Positions 23,880 to 33,927 of a stretch of DNA of 64,000 nucleotides are shown here, piece after piece. Origin of the DNA: Anthoceros angustus (Eukaryota > Streptophyta > Anthocerotopsida > Anthocerotales > Anthocerotaceae); assembly GCA_010909165.1 (NCBI GenBank), contig MU008151.1:620001-684000 (forward strand), in the 5' to 3' direction. The stretch's first letter is position 1. Each line of letters starts with the position of its first letter. Under the pieces are notes generated by a model. The model was not told where the DNA came from, did not search any database, and worked only from the letters and a program-made list of their open reading frames with translations. The translations under genes and the position numbers were made by a program.

Positions 23880-24125
23880 ACTTTGGTAGTTTATCACCTA
23901 CGGTAGTAGGTCATTGACCTACCACGGTAAGTTATACACCTACGACGGTAGGTTACATACCTACGTCGGTAGGTATCCCATATCCTAGGTAAAGCTCTTA
24001 TCTGTGATGGTAGGTGTCTCGCCTACGATGGTAGGTGTCCTCCACTCTTCACCTACCATAGGAGGTGTCTCACCTACGGTGGTAGATTACTTACCTACTA
24101 CAATAGGTGACCCCCTACTGCTCAC
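23880..24125. repeat. Array of CCTACNNNGGTAGG palindromes
   Basis: About ten spaced copies, full or half, of an imperfect palindrome: ACCTACGACGGTAGGT, ACCTACGTCGGTAGGT, CCTACGATGGTAGG, CCTACGGTGGTAG and similar. Spacers are 10-20 bases, often TT-A-TAC or GTGTCTC. A related CTACCATGGTAGG occurs at about 25307. Confidence 0.8.
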
Positions 24126-24194
24126 ATATGTTACCTACTCGCATCACCACAAAGTCGTTTCGACCCGATTCTTTTTCCCTGGATACCCTCCTTG

Positions 24195-25271
24195 CCTTCC
24201 TAACAGTATCCTACAACTATAGCTTTAGAAGAACCAAAAAAGTTCTGGAATGTTTCTTCCCAATCCTTCCTATCCAGAAGAAGTTGGACCTGTTTCAAAA
24301 CAAACTCATTTAATCCAGTGGCCCAAACTTTTGCATTCCACACAAGCAAAGGCCTCTCCACTCCAGGCCTTAGATGTACAATATTGAAAGGATGCAGAGA
24401 ATCCTCCAATTCTTCGCTTGTTAGCAATCTTTTTGTCTCCCACAGGTGTATTAGATATGTGCTAAGATAGCAAGGACGTGTTGTGTTAGGCTTGAGCAAT
24501 TTCTCCCCATGGTGGATGTAGGCTTCATACATAATTAACTCCCAATCTAGCCTTTGTCCTTGGGACACCTTCCACAGTTAATGTAAGAATGTATTGCTGA
24601 AGTAGGCGATGTTTTGGCAGTTCACTAAACCCAAGACAATCTTTGCAAATAACCTCCACTTAAGCTCTATCACCTGATCCGTCCTCCAACCGTTCTTGAT
24701 CTTAGCCTTTATCCCTCCTTGCATGAGCGACAAGGCCTCCTTAGGTAGATTCGTGGCGGATGACCGTTCTCCACCATTAGTCCTTTCCATGAGGGTGATT
24801 CCATCATTCTCACTATCCGGCCTCCCGTATACCTGCCTTATGCTCCTTATCGTCCAACACCTTGGATCTGTCATAGCATTCCTTTTAGGCAAGGCAGCCA
24901 ACTCCTCCTCTAACTGGTGCAAGTTCACGGAACATTCTTCAATTAATTCCAAGTTGCAGTATGCCCAAGTTGGAGTTTGCCCAATGCCTGCCATACAGCC
25001 ATTCCAGCTAAATGTTCTCCTATGCTGCCCAAGGCTTAAAATCCGCGAGGTCCCTAGAGGATAATTGCCCCGCAAAACATGTGAACTACGGCATTTCCAA
25101 CTTCCATCCCTCAGGATCTGGTTCCCCTTTCTGAGGCACTTTGCCTTTGCCTGCCCCACTCCCCTTTGTGGGCGTCTTGGCCTTGGCGGCTACCTCCTTG
25201 CCTTTGGTGGTGGTGGGCTTAATCATGGCCTCTTTGCTGAGAGTCTGCACAAAATTGAGGAAGAGAAGCAC
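24195..25271 (-). pseudogene. Gag-like retroelement relic, family member 1
   Basis: Two minus-strand ORFs, 25159-24578 and 24568-24200, read YCNLELIEECSVNLHQLEEE and then STYLIHLWETKRLLTSEELE. The relic at 56590-57300 on the plus strand carries the same blocks in the same order (NLELIEECYINLHQ, LSTYLVHLWEMR, TSKELED). The shared product is therefore a repeat-family protein, not a host gene. Its N-terminal side (25271-25086) is Lys/Gly-rich. I do not recognise a known domain. A gag or structural protein of an LTR element is inferred from its position beside Ty3/gypsy-like sequence in the second copy. Confidence 0.5.
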
Positions 25272-25574
25272 TTCTCCTGCAATTCTTATGTTAGTTGCCA
25301 GATCCCTACCATGGTAGGCGTCTTTCTTCCCTTACAATTTCCATGCACATACCACGTCCTGGACGTCGCTGTGGGTCACAAATCCCCTAGCCCTTACACT
25401 CTTGCCCTCCAAGCACAAATTCCTCCTCCGGCTGTGACTTAAAAGGAGAATTTCTCTAATGGCATTTTACTGACTCTTACACTTGTTCCAGCAAATTGAG
25501 GGCCCTTCCTCCACAATTTCTCTTCAATCCTATCACGCTCCACTCTTCCTAACACTCCTACCAGAATGCACCCC
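25272..25574. other. No gene recognised
   Basis: Sequence between the gag-like relic and the F-box duplication block. One CTACCATGGTAGG palindrome lies near 25307. Confidence 0.4.
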
Positions 25575-27750
25575 TTGTATGTGAATGCATTTTTAGTACT
25601 TTCTGATTAAATGGCCAAGAGAAGACAAACAAGCAAGAACTTGGCTCGATAGGAAGAGAACTAAAAAATAAAAAAAGAAACATTAATGATAAATTATGAA
25701 AAATACCTCGGGGCTTGGATGGTCAATCTCTCTCCTATCAAACAAAGGATTTCAAGAGACCTTATTGATTGAGTCAGTCCACCACTCTGGTGCGTGGTTA
25801 TCGCATAGGGATTCTGCAGCGGCGCTGAAGTTTGTGTCTCCCACCTGTTTTTGATCAGAAGCACAAGACTTGTATTGAAAAATTATCTGGTATTTCCCCG
25901 TGGCTTGTGCAAGTCCTTCTTTCCTTGCTGCCGTTAGGTCGGTTGGCTGGGAGCAGCTGTTTCGCTGGATGCGGCAGCCGGGATGGAAAGAAGGAGCAGT
26001 AGGTGAGCCGATACCGCAGCCAACAGCAGTTCTCGTTCGCAGTGCGCGCTATCTCAAGCTCAGGCGCAGGCTGCGAGCAGTTCAACAAGTACAAGATCTC
26101 AAGAACTCGGGGAGAAGATGGAGGCGCTTCCGGTGGAAGTTATCGGCAACATTCTATCCCGTCTCGCAGCTGCCAGGGATGTCACTATCGCGTCTGCAAC
26201 GTGCCGCAAATGGAGGGATGCTGCACGGTACCATCTTCACAGGTTATGCTTCCACCACACGGACTGGTCGGGTACGAAGATATGTCTTCGGAAGAGCTGG
26301 AGGTTGTGATCACACAGACTATCTTGCAAGTGACCTGTCTCCATGAGCTCTCCATCTGCTTTGACAGCGAGCACTGTTTCTCAGCAGCACCGGTGGTAGC
26401 CTGGTTGATGCACACCCGTGGCACCTTGCGCTTCCTCACCTACATGGTTTCCACGCACGAGGTGGCAATTCTGGAAAGATGTGGAAGGCAGAAACTGGAG
26501 AGTCTGGTTATCGGCAGCACTTCTGTGGTTGCTGCTTTGCACCTCGGCTTTCCAAGGTTTCCTTCCCTGGTGTCCCTCACTCTGGAGCAGGTTTACATAG
26601 AGGCTTCAGATATCCCATTGCTTCTCGTGGCTTGTCCAGTACTAGAGTCATTTTCTCTCCTCAGTCTCAAGACAGCCTCCGATTCCGAGCCGTGTGAGCT
26701 CCGAAGTGCCAGTCTCAAAGTTCTCATCATCGAAGACCTGAGAGAGTGTGTGGAGATTGTGCTGGATGCTGGGAATCTGGAAGTCCTCTCCCTGAAAGAA
26801 TTAGAGCTGGAAAGCTTGCAACTCGTCAGCAAGTGCAACCTGCGGGTCCTCCGGCTTTGCAATGTGCATCTCTTGGAGTTGCAGATCGGCGGCAGGGACA
26901 TGCTTGAAGTATTGGAAATCACCGACTCCACGGTCGGCTGGTCAAGGCTGTATGGCATCATATCGGAGGCTGTCAAGCTACGGAAGCTCAAAGTGTGGGG
27001 CCTCCCGGAAGTTGGTGAAGAAGAGAGTATCAACCTGGAAGCCATTGCCATGGCGTGCTCCCAGCTCTACCTTCTATCTCTGGGCTTCTGACCTGTCCCA
27101 TGCCGTGCTTCCGCAGATCTCTTCTCAAAGCCCTATCGTGTTTCCCAAGGTTGGTATGCTGGAAGTCTCGTCTCCTTTTATCAACTCCAACTTTGCAAAC
27201 TGGCTGGAGGGAATGGTGGACAGATGCCCAAGCTTGACCAGACTGACAGTGCATGGCTTGCTCTCCAGCCAGCTGTCTGACGCCAAAGGCCCGGAAGATT
27301 ATCAGGTGGTTGGTGCTTTCACCACTCAAATTGTATCGCTAGCGAGGAAATGTCCTAACCTAGCTGTAGAAATTTGCTACACTTGACACTTCTTTCAGTA
27401 CTAAAAGGCTGAGAACTTCTGTGGAAGGCAGAGACTGGAGAGTCTGGTTATCGGCAGCACTTCTGTGGTTGCTGCTGTGCACCTCTGCTTTCCAAGGTTT
27501 CCTTCCCTGGTGTCCCTCACTCCGGACAGGTACATAACGGCTTCAGATATCCCATTGCTTCTCATGGCTTGTTCAGTACTCGAGCCATTTTCTCTTCTCA
27601 GTCTCAGTACAACATCCGATTCCGAGCCGTGTGAGCTCCGAAGTGCCAGTCTCAAAGTTCTCATCGAAGACCTGAGAGAGCGTGTGGAGATTGTGCTGGA
27701 TGCTGAGAATCTGGAAGTCCTATCCCTGAAAAAATTAGAGCTAGAAAAGG
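25575..27750 (+). repeat. Segmental duplication block A
   Basis: This block matches 29590-32250, starting in an AT-rich 5' flank (TTTTTAGTA followed by AAGAACTTGGCTCGATAGGA). It continues through the 5' leader, the full F-box gene and the start of a truncated second F-box copy. The offset between the two start codons is 4011 bases. Homology extends well beyond the coding region, so the duplication was genomic and not through an mRNA. Confidence 0.9.
26118..27386 (+). pseudogene. F-box/LRR protein copy A, two frameshifts
   Basis: Near-identical copy of the intact gene at 30129-31391. The F-box starts normally at 26118, but a G is missing from the GGGG run at 26270-26272, so that frame stops at 26309. 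The leucine-rich region stays open in the +1-shifted frame to 27091. There an extra T (about 27088) creates a TGA and returns the final roughly 98 codons to the original frame. The two indels offset each other, and all coding text between is well conserved. Either this is a young pseudogene, or one or both indels are assembly errors. An upstream in-frame ATG at 26003 could start a 362-residue protein with the LRR region but without the F-box. I infer loss of function. Confidence 0.85.
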
Positions 27751-27770
27751 GGACATCAGCTCCCGCCTTC
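27417..27770 (+). pseudogene. F-box/LRR copy A', 5'-truncated fragment
   Basis: It begins abruptly at TCTGTGGAAGGCAGAGACTGG, which corresponds to about codon 121 of the intact F-box gene, 30 bases after the stop of copy A. It follows the parent to the ELEL(E)K region and then ends in unrelated sequence. It has no F-box, no start and no C-terminus. Several small in-frame deletions separate it from the other copies, so it is older than the block duplication. An equivalent but longer fragment follows the intact copy at 31421. Confidence 0.85.
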
Positions 27771-27883
27771 CTATTTCCAGATCTGTCCGCCAAGAAGAAG
27801 AAGAAGAAGAATTTTATTTAAGTCCACCTATTTCCAGATCTGTCCGCCAAGAAGAAGAAAAAGAAGAATTTTATTTAAGTCCA
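27769..27883. repeat. 57-bp tandem duplication
   Basis: CTATTTCCAGATCTGTCCGC followed by CAAGAAGAAG...TTTTATTTAAGTCCAC occurs twice back to back. The only difference seen is one base in the AAG run. It marks the 3' edge of the truncated F-box fragment. Confidence 0.9.
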
Positions 27884-28293
27884 CTAAGGACGGACTAGTT
27901 TTCCAGGCTGCCCTCTGTCTCTACCTCTGTTTGTCATATGCGCTTAGTTTCTGCTTTGGGCCTTGAAAACTATACACGGTCCACGGACCTGGATATGGCC
28001 ACCACATACAACGTGATCCCCCTGATAACTCGGCGACCGACAAGAGGCATATTGCAACTGCATACTGCATCGGGGAGGTCTCGTAGTGACCATGGTAGTG
28101 CAGATCTACAGCTGAACCACTCTGGCTCTGGTTGAGTGAAATCTAAAAACATCTTTCATTTCGTGCCGAGCTTGTTTTGTCTAGCAGTATAATTCACCAT
28201 GTATGATATGGCCACGGTAGGGTAAGGTTTGCTCAACAGTCCGGGCTCACTAACGACTTAAATTGAGTAAAGGTTCATTATTTCAAGCCTTCC
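27884..28293. other. No gene recognised
   Basis: A 65-codon plus-strand ORF (27938-28135) has no recognisable motif. The rest is unassigned intergenic sequence. Confidence 0.4.
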
Positions 28294-28800
28294 ATGACAA
28301 TGACAATGAGAGGAACATGGTTTATTTTTTTATCAATCTTAGTTGTTTGTACAAAATATCATATTAGCAATACTTTATACGTTCTTGCAAGAGAAGAAAA
28401 ATACATTTTGAGGCAAGGTGATTATATAGAGTATGATCCATTTAGTGAAGATATAACCGAGCGGCAAAATCACTCTTTAGTTAGAGGCAGGTCATTATAA
28501 GTTTCTCTTAGCTCCTACTTGTAAAGTGATAATAGAAAAAGAAGGTACCTTATATTGGGACAAAAATGAAGTTATTTGGCATTATGGTGTCGTAGTAGAC
28601 GGTTATGCATGTACTAGACTATATCTTATGGACAAAGGTTCTATTGTAGTTTATCGGGGGACGGATCAACAGAATGGTTTATTGAACCTTCAAATCTCAT
28701 TATAAAGGAATCAAATACTTTTTCTCAAATACTTTTTGTTCGTAATTTTCTTCTAGAGGAACTTAACATATTTGTCAAGAAAGTTACCGCGATGATGCAG
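28294..28800 (+). pseudogene. GNA-type (bulb) lectin-like gene, frameshifted
   Basis: From ATG 28294 (or 28306) the product opens with a hydrophobic signal-like segment (WFIFLSILVVC). It then reads NTLYVLAREEKYILRQGDY, as in secreted bulb-type mannose-binding lectins. The first frame stops at 28498. Dropping one base there continues as YKFLLAPTCKVIIEKEGTLYW, then EVIWHYGVV and CTRLYLMDKGSIVVYRG: three beta-prism strands with the family's C...VVY spacing. A second slip near 28662 would continue as STEWFIEPSN. At the sites equivalent to QxDxNxVxY the binding residues are replaced (MxKxSxVxY), so mannose binding is doubtful even if expressed. The sequence is markedly AT-rich compared with neighbouring F-box genes. 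Distant homology by eye; a short intron instead of a frameshift cannot be excluded. Confidence 0.5.
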
Positions 28801-29589
28801 GTACTATTCAAGCCGTTTGGAGTAGTGTTGATAATTAAACTAATTAATGGATTCATGTAAGGAGGAATTAATTTATAATCGGACTTACTTGTTGAAGTAA
28901 GAATCAACATGACTTATTGTAAAACCTTCATGGATTTTACTTCGTTATAAAGATATAAATATAAAATATAAATCCAATCCATTTCATAGTACATACTCAC
29001 ATTCGAAAAATCACAAACTAATCGCACAAATTCACTCAAAATTTCTAGCTACATTCTAGACATTTATGACTTAAGTTCCTTCAATAAACTTAAGCCTTTA
29101 GAAATGGTTCACTTTCATGGTTGTATTGTTATTGTCCATTACCTATTTGTAAAAAACGATGACCGAAGACGAGACCACGCTGGCAAATGAAGAAAAAGAA
29201 GGAGAACTCTCTTAAATATCCTTGGCTTCTCGGAGCACGGCCTTCCCATCACTTTCCCTAGAATGTCCTTGGCTTTTTTAAGTACACCCTTCGCACCACC
29301 TTCTATGGAATGACCCTGGCTTTTTGAGCACACCAAAGAAAGTTTTAATGGTGACAGTGTTTCCAAAATAAATAAAGATAATTATCACTATTTTTATATG
29401 TATTTACTACAAGAATCTAAAGTGTCTTGAATATATTGAACAAATATTTGTTCATGGAATTATGCAGTTCATTGCTTATTTTTTGTCATCCCAGGGCCGG
29501 GCATGCCATACTCCCTCGAGTGAGTTCTTCAGTGCGAGTCGTTAGTTGCATAAATAAACTTGAATTAACTTGACTTAATCCATAGAACC
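28801..29589. other. AT-rich intergenic DNA
   Basis: No ORF of note. The 29139-29366 minus-strand ORF (75 codons) has no recognisable domain, but its region holds three imperfect copies of a CCTTGGCTTTTT...AGCAC motif about 55 bases apart. Confidence 0.4.
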
Positions 29590-32250
29590 TACATACATGA
29601 ATGTATTTTTAGTAATTTCTCATTAAATGACCAAGAAGACAAACACGCAAGAACTTGGCTCGATAGGAATGTGAACTAAATTTTTTAAATTAAAATCAAT
29701 GATAAATTATGAAAAAAACCTGGGGGCTTGAGTATCTATCTCTATCAAACAAAGGATTTCAAGAAACCTTGTTGATTGAGTCAGCCACCACTCTGGTGCG
29801 TGGTTATCGAATAGGGATTCTGCAGCGGCGCTGAAGTTTGTGTATCCAACCTGCTTTTGATCAGGAGCACAAGACTTGCAGAGAAAAATTATCTGGTATT
29901 TCCCCGTGGCTTGTGCAAGTCCTTCTTTCCTTGCTGCCGTTAGGTCGGTTGGCGGGGAGCAGCTGTTTCGCTTCGCTGGATGCGGCAGCCGGGATGGAAA
30001 GGAGGAGCAGTAGGTGAGCCGATACCGCAGGCAATAGCAGTGCTCGTTCGCAGTGCGCGCTATCTCAAGCTCAGGCGCAGGCTGCGAGCAGTTCAACAAG
30101 TACAAGATCTCAAGAACTCGGGGAGAAGATGGAGGCGCTTCCGGTGGAAGTTATCGGCAACATTCTATCCCGTCTCGCAGCTGCCAGGGATGTCACTATC
30201 GCGTCTGCAACGTGCCGCAAATGGAGGGATGCTGCACGGTACCATCTTCACAGGTTATGCTTCCACCACACGGACTGGTCGGGGTACGAAGATATGTCTT
30301 CGGAAGAGCTGGAGGTTGTGATCACACAGACTATCTTGCAAGTGACCTGTCTCCATGAGCTCTCCATCTGCTTTGACAGCGAGCACTGTTTCTCAGCAGC
30401 ACCGGTGGTAGCCTGGTTGATGCACACCCGTGGCACCTTGCGCTTCCTCACCCACATGGTTTCCACGCACGAGGTGGCAATTCTGGAAAGATGTGGAAGG
30501 CAGAAACTGGAGAGTCTGGTTATCGGCAGCACTTCTGTGGTTGCTGCTTTGCACCTCGGCTTTCCAAGGTTTCCTTCCCTGGTGTCCCTCACTCTGGAGC
30601 AGGTTTACATAGCGGCTTCAGATATCCCATTGCTTCTCGTGGCTTGTCCAGTATTAGAGTCATTTTCTCTCCTCAGTCTTAGGACAAACTCCGAGCCGTG
30701 TGAGCTCAGAAGTGCCAGTCTCAAAATTCTCAACATCGAAGACCTGAGAGAGCGTGTGGAGATTGTGTTGGATGCTGGGAATCTAGAAGTCCTCTCCCTG
30801 AAAGAATTAGAGCTGGAAAGCTTGCAACTCGTTAGCAAGTGCAACCTGCGGGTCCTCCGGCTTTGCAATGTGCATCTCTTGGAGTTGCAGATCGGCGGCA
30901 GGGACATGCTCGAAGTATTGGAAATCACCGACTCCACGGTCGGCTGGTCAAGGCTGTATGGCATCATATCGGAGGCTGTCAAGCTACGGAAGCTCAAAGT
31001 GTGGGGCCTCCCGGAAGTTGGTGAAGAAGAGAGTATCAACCTGGAAGCCATTGCCATGGCGTGCTCCCAGCTCTACCTTCTATCTCTGGGCTTCGACCTG
31101 TCCCATGCCGTGCTTCCGCAGATCTCTTCTCAAAGCCCTATCGTGTTTCCCAAGGTTGGTATGCTGGAAGTCTCGTCTCCTTTTATCAACTCCAACTTTG
31201 CAAAATGGCTGGAGGGAATGGTGGACAGATGCCCAAGCTTGACCAGACTGACAGTGCATGGCATGCTCTCCAGCCAGCTGTCTGATGCCAAAGGCCCGGA
31301 AGATTATCAGGTGGTTGGTGATTTCACCACTCAAATTGTATCCCTAGCGAGGAAATGTCCTAACCTAGCTGTAGAAATTTGCTACACTTGACACTTCTTC
31401 CAGTACTAAAAGGCTGAGAACTTCTGTGGAAGGCAGAAACTGGAGAGTCTGGTTATCGGCAGCACTTCTGTGGTTGCTGCTTTGCTCCTGTGCTTTCCGA
31501 GGTTTCCTTCCTTGGTGTCCCTCATTCTGGAGCAGGTTTACATAGCGGCTTCAGATATCCCATTGCTTCTCATGGCTTGTTCAGTACTCGAGCCATTTTC
31601 TCTCCTTAGTCTCAGGACAACCTCCGATTCCTAGTCGTGTGAGCTCTAAAGTGCCAGTCTCAAAGTTCTCATCCATCGAAGACCTGAGAGAGCGTGTGGA
31701 GATTGTGCTGGATGCTGAGAATCTGGAAGTCTTATCCATGAAAGAATTAAAGCTGGAAAGCTTGCAACTTGTCAGCAAGTGCAACCTGCGGGTCCTCTGG
31801 CTTTTTAACGTACATCTCTTGGAGTTGCATATTGGCGGCAGGGACATGCTAGAAGTATTTGAAATCACCGACTCCACGGTCGGCTGGTCAAGGCTGTACG
31901 GCATCACATCGGAGGCTGTCAAGCTACGGAAGCTCAAAGGGTGGGGCCTCCCGGAAGTTGGTGAAGAAGACAGCGTCAACCTGGAGGCCATTGCCATGGC
32001 GTGCTCCCAGCTCTACCTTCTCTCTCTGGGCTTGGACCTGTCCGATGTCGTGGTTCCGCGGATGTTTACTCAAACCCCTATCGTGATTCCCAAGGTTGGT
32101 ACGCTGGAAGTGTCGTCTACTTTAATCAACTCCAACTCTGCAAAATGGGTGGAGGGAATGGTGGATAATCGCCCGAGCTTGACCAAACCGACCGTGCATG
32201 GCATGCTCTCTAGCCGCTGGCCAGGAAAATTACCAGGTGGTTGGTGATTG
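29590..32250 (+). repeat. Segmental duplication block B
   Basis: Second copy of the block at 25575-27750, with the same 5' flank, leader, full F-box gene and truncated trailing copy. Block B keeps about 500 bases more of the trailing copy. The lectin-like pseudogene and AT-rich DNA lie between the blocks. Confidence 0.9.
30129..31391 (+). CDS. F-box/LRR protein, At1g67190-like (intact copy)
   Basis: Single-exon gene of 420 codons. Residues 1-42 form the F-box (MEALPVEVIGNILSRL, then SATCRKWRDAARYHL), which in this family binds SKP1 within an SCF ubiquitin ligase. The rest is a series of degenerate leucine-rich repeats (LESLVIGSTSVVAAL, FPSLVSLTLEQVYI, LEVLSLKELELESLQL, LRVLRLCNVHLLEL and others) for substrate binding. 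The N-terminus and the GRQKLE block closely resemble Arabidopsis At1g67190, an F-box/RNI-like protein of similar length. The start is the first ATG, directly at the F-box, and is preceded by a purine-rich GGGGAGAAG. A near-identical broken copy lies 4 kb upstream and a truncated one begins 30 bases downstream. Substrate and pathway are not inferable from sequence. Confidence 0.93.
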   Translation: MEALPVEVIGNILSRLAAARDVTIASATCRKWRDAARYHLHRLCFHHTDWSGYEDMSSEELEVVITQTILQVTCLHELSICFDSEHCFSAAPVVAWLMHTRGTLRFLTHMVSTHEVAILERCGRQKLESLVIGSTSVVAALHLGFPRFPSLVSLTLEQVYIAASDIPLLLVACPVLESFSLLSLRTNSEPCELRSASLKILNIEDLRERVEIVLDAGNLEVLSLKELELESLQLVSKCNLRVLRLCNVHLLELQIGGRDMLEVLEITDSTVGWSRLYGIISEAVKLRKLKVWGLPEVGEEESINLEAIAMACSQLYLLSLGFDLSHAVLPQISSQSPIVFPKVGMLEVSSPFINSNFAKWLEGMVDRCPSLTRLTVHGMLSSQLSDAKGPEDYQVVGDFTTQIVSLARKCPNLAVEICYT

Positions 32251-32290
32251 CACCTCTCAGATTGTATCCCTAGCGAGGAACTCTCCTAAC
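31421..32290 (+). pseudogene. F-box/LRR copy B', 5'-truncated
   Basis: It begins at TCTGTGGAAGGCAGAAACTGG, the same breakpoint as the fragment at 27417, and follows the F-box gene to near its C-terminus. It lacks the F-box and first 120 codons. A TAG at 31632-31634 replaces a Glu codon. A frameshift near 31670 separates the two halves, and a deletion near 32215 disrupts the end. The 202-codon ORF at 31639-32247 is a remnant and not a gene start. It is more diverged from the full copies than they are from each other. Confidence 0.88.
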
Positions 32291-32578
32291 CTACGTGTTC
32301 CTCGAAAATTGCCTAACCTCCCAACAGGCATACAACTCGAAATTTGCGTAACCGCGTAACAGGTAGGTTAGGCAAATTGTATCCCTAGCGAGGAATTCTG
32401 CTAAGCTTGAAATTCTGCTAAGCTTGACACTTAAAGGCTGAGGCCTCTTGCCACCACGAACGTGCACTTGGGAACCCAACGCTGCCTGGCTGCATAAATT
32501 TACCTACCTACTTTAAGAGAGTGATCTCCCCACCCCTATATACTACTACTAGGTACAAAGATTTGATTGCCTAGAGCA
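32291..32578. other. Intergenic, small local duplications
   Basis: GGCAAATTGTATCCCTAGCG and GAAATTCTGCTAAGCTTGA words are repeated here, derived from the end of the truncated F-box copy. The 3' flank of the fibrillin gene begins near 32578. Confidence 0.5.
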
Positions 32579-33905
32579 CTACAACAAGGGTGCGAGTGTG
32601 CTTATTCCTACCTCCTGAAACACATATATCTGGCCTCGCCGGCCTCTATTTACGCGCATGCTGTCATCGACATACACCAGTTCCCACCGTGCACTCTGCT
32701 GCAGCTCCCTCGGCAAAGCTAACCTAACCGGCGGCCACCCGGCTAGAGCGTTCCCCAATATCTGCGTGGGAACAATTTCGCAGTGCTGGAAAGAAACCAC
32801 GGCGGCTTGGCCATCCTCCGGAGTCTCCCACCTCCCCTGGACGGCCACGCTTATTACACCTAGCGGGCCGAGGCTCACTTCCGCGGAATTGCGCACCGAA
32901 GAGGAGGAGGAAGAGGGGGAGGAGGATACCATCTGCCGAATGTTACGCACCTCCACCCCGGCGATGCGCGGCACATCCTGCTGATCCCTACCCACCTCGG
33001 CCTCGGAAACGTATATGAGACGCCAGTCCCCGGCCACATCCACCTCGGCCTGGGCGCCATCCCCGAGCTCCGCCAGCTGCTGCACCAGGCCCCGGATCTG
33101 CTTCCTGGCCCCGCCCCGGCTGCTCCGCGGGCCTTAGGGCCAGCTCCCCGAGCGACTGCACCAGATCAACCACATCCGCCTTGATTGCGATCCGCTGCAG
33201 CTCCCGCCTCACCAGCTCCGCCTTTGCCGCCGCCTCCAGACTCAGCGCCTCCGCAGCGGCCTCCCTCCCGCGCTCCCCGACCTGCCGCCTTCTCCGCATC
33301 TCGATGGCCATGGGGATGGCCACCAGGGGCGTGAGCACGAACCATCTCTCCCCGAGCGCCACCAGCGTCGAGAGCTCGTAGGCCGCGAACTGCTCGGCCG
33401 CGGCGGATCCCGCTTCCAGCAGGCCCTCGGCCGTCTGGAAGAAATGGAACGGGTTGAAGTCCAGCACCGCCTTGGCCACGTTCCGGAGGCGTATCACCAC
33501 CTCCCGCCTCCACTCCTCCTGCAGCTCCTGGTCCCCGCTGATGAACGCCTTCAGGTCCTTCTCCAGCAGCTCGGGGCTCACCACCGTCTGCCCGCTCACC
33601 ACCGTGGTGAACACCTTGTCCACCACCTTGAGCACAGAGTTCCCGCTCCCCGCCAGCACCACCTCCGCCTGCCGGAACGGGACCGGGATCGGCCCTGCCT
33701 TCGCCGTTCCGCTTCCGCACGGGCAGGCTACCAGGTAGGCCGCCAGCGCCGCGCTCGCCATCGCCTTGCGCGAAATGGCAGGCAGAAACGAGACCCCGGC
33801 CGGTGCCGTCCGGGCAGGCGCCGGGGAAGCTGCCGCGTTACCTTCCTCGCCCCGGAGAGTGCACTGCGGCGGCGCCAAGCACCGGTACCGGGCCGCCATC
33901 GCCAT
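32579..33905 (-). CDS. Plastid PAP/fibrillin-domain protein (one-base frameshift)
   Basis: Reading from 33905, the first about 55 residues are Ala/Ser/Arg-rich, as in a chloroplast transit peptide. A helical N-terminal region follows (SPELLEKDLKAFISGDQELQ, LDFNPFHFFQTAEGLLEAG). The C-terminal half is a PAP/fibrillin fold: LVQQLAEL, GDWRLIYVSEAE, VSFQHCEIVPTQILG, and the diagnostic WELVYVDDSMRVNRGRRG. Fibrillins are lipid-associated plastid proteins of plastoglobules and thylakoids. The span is 1327 bases, one more than a multiple of three. The frame changes once, between about 33090 and 33133, in a GC-rich run (GGGGCGGGG), with no possible intron. A sequencing or assembly error, or a recent frameshift, is likely. 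Intended length is about 441 residues. Which fibrillin subgroup is not clear to me. Confidence 0.82.
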
Positions 33906-33927
33906 TCACAATTCGCTGCTGCTCCTG

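Noticed and set aside
26593-27051. 152-codon minus-strand ORF, Ser/Arg-rich
   Set aside because: It is the exact antisense of the leucine-rich region and reappears wherever that region is duplicated (for example 30605-31057).
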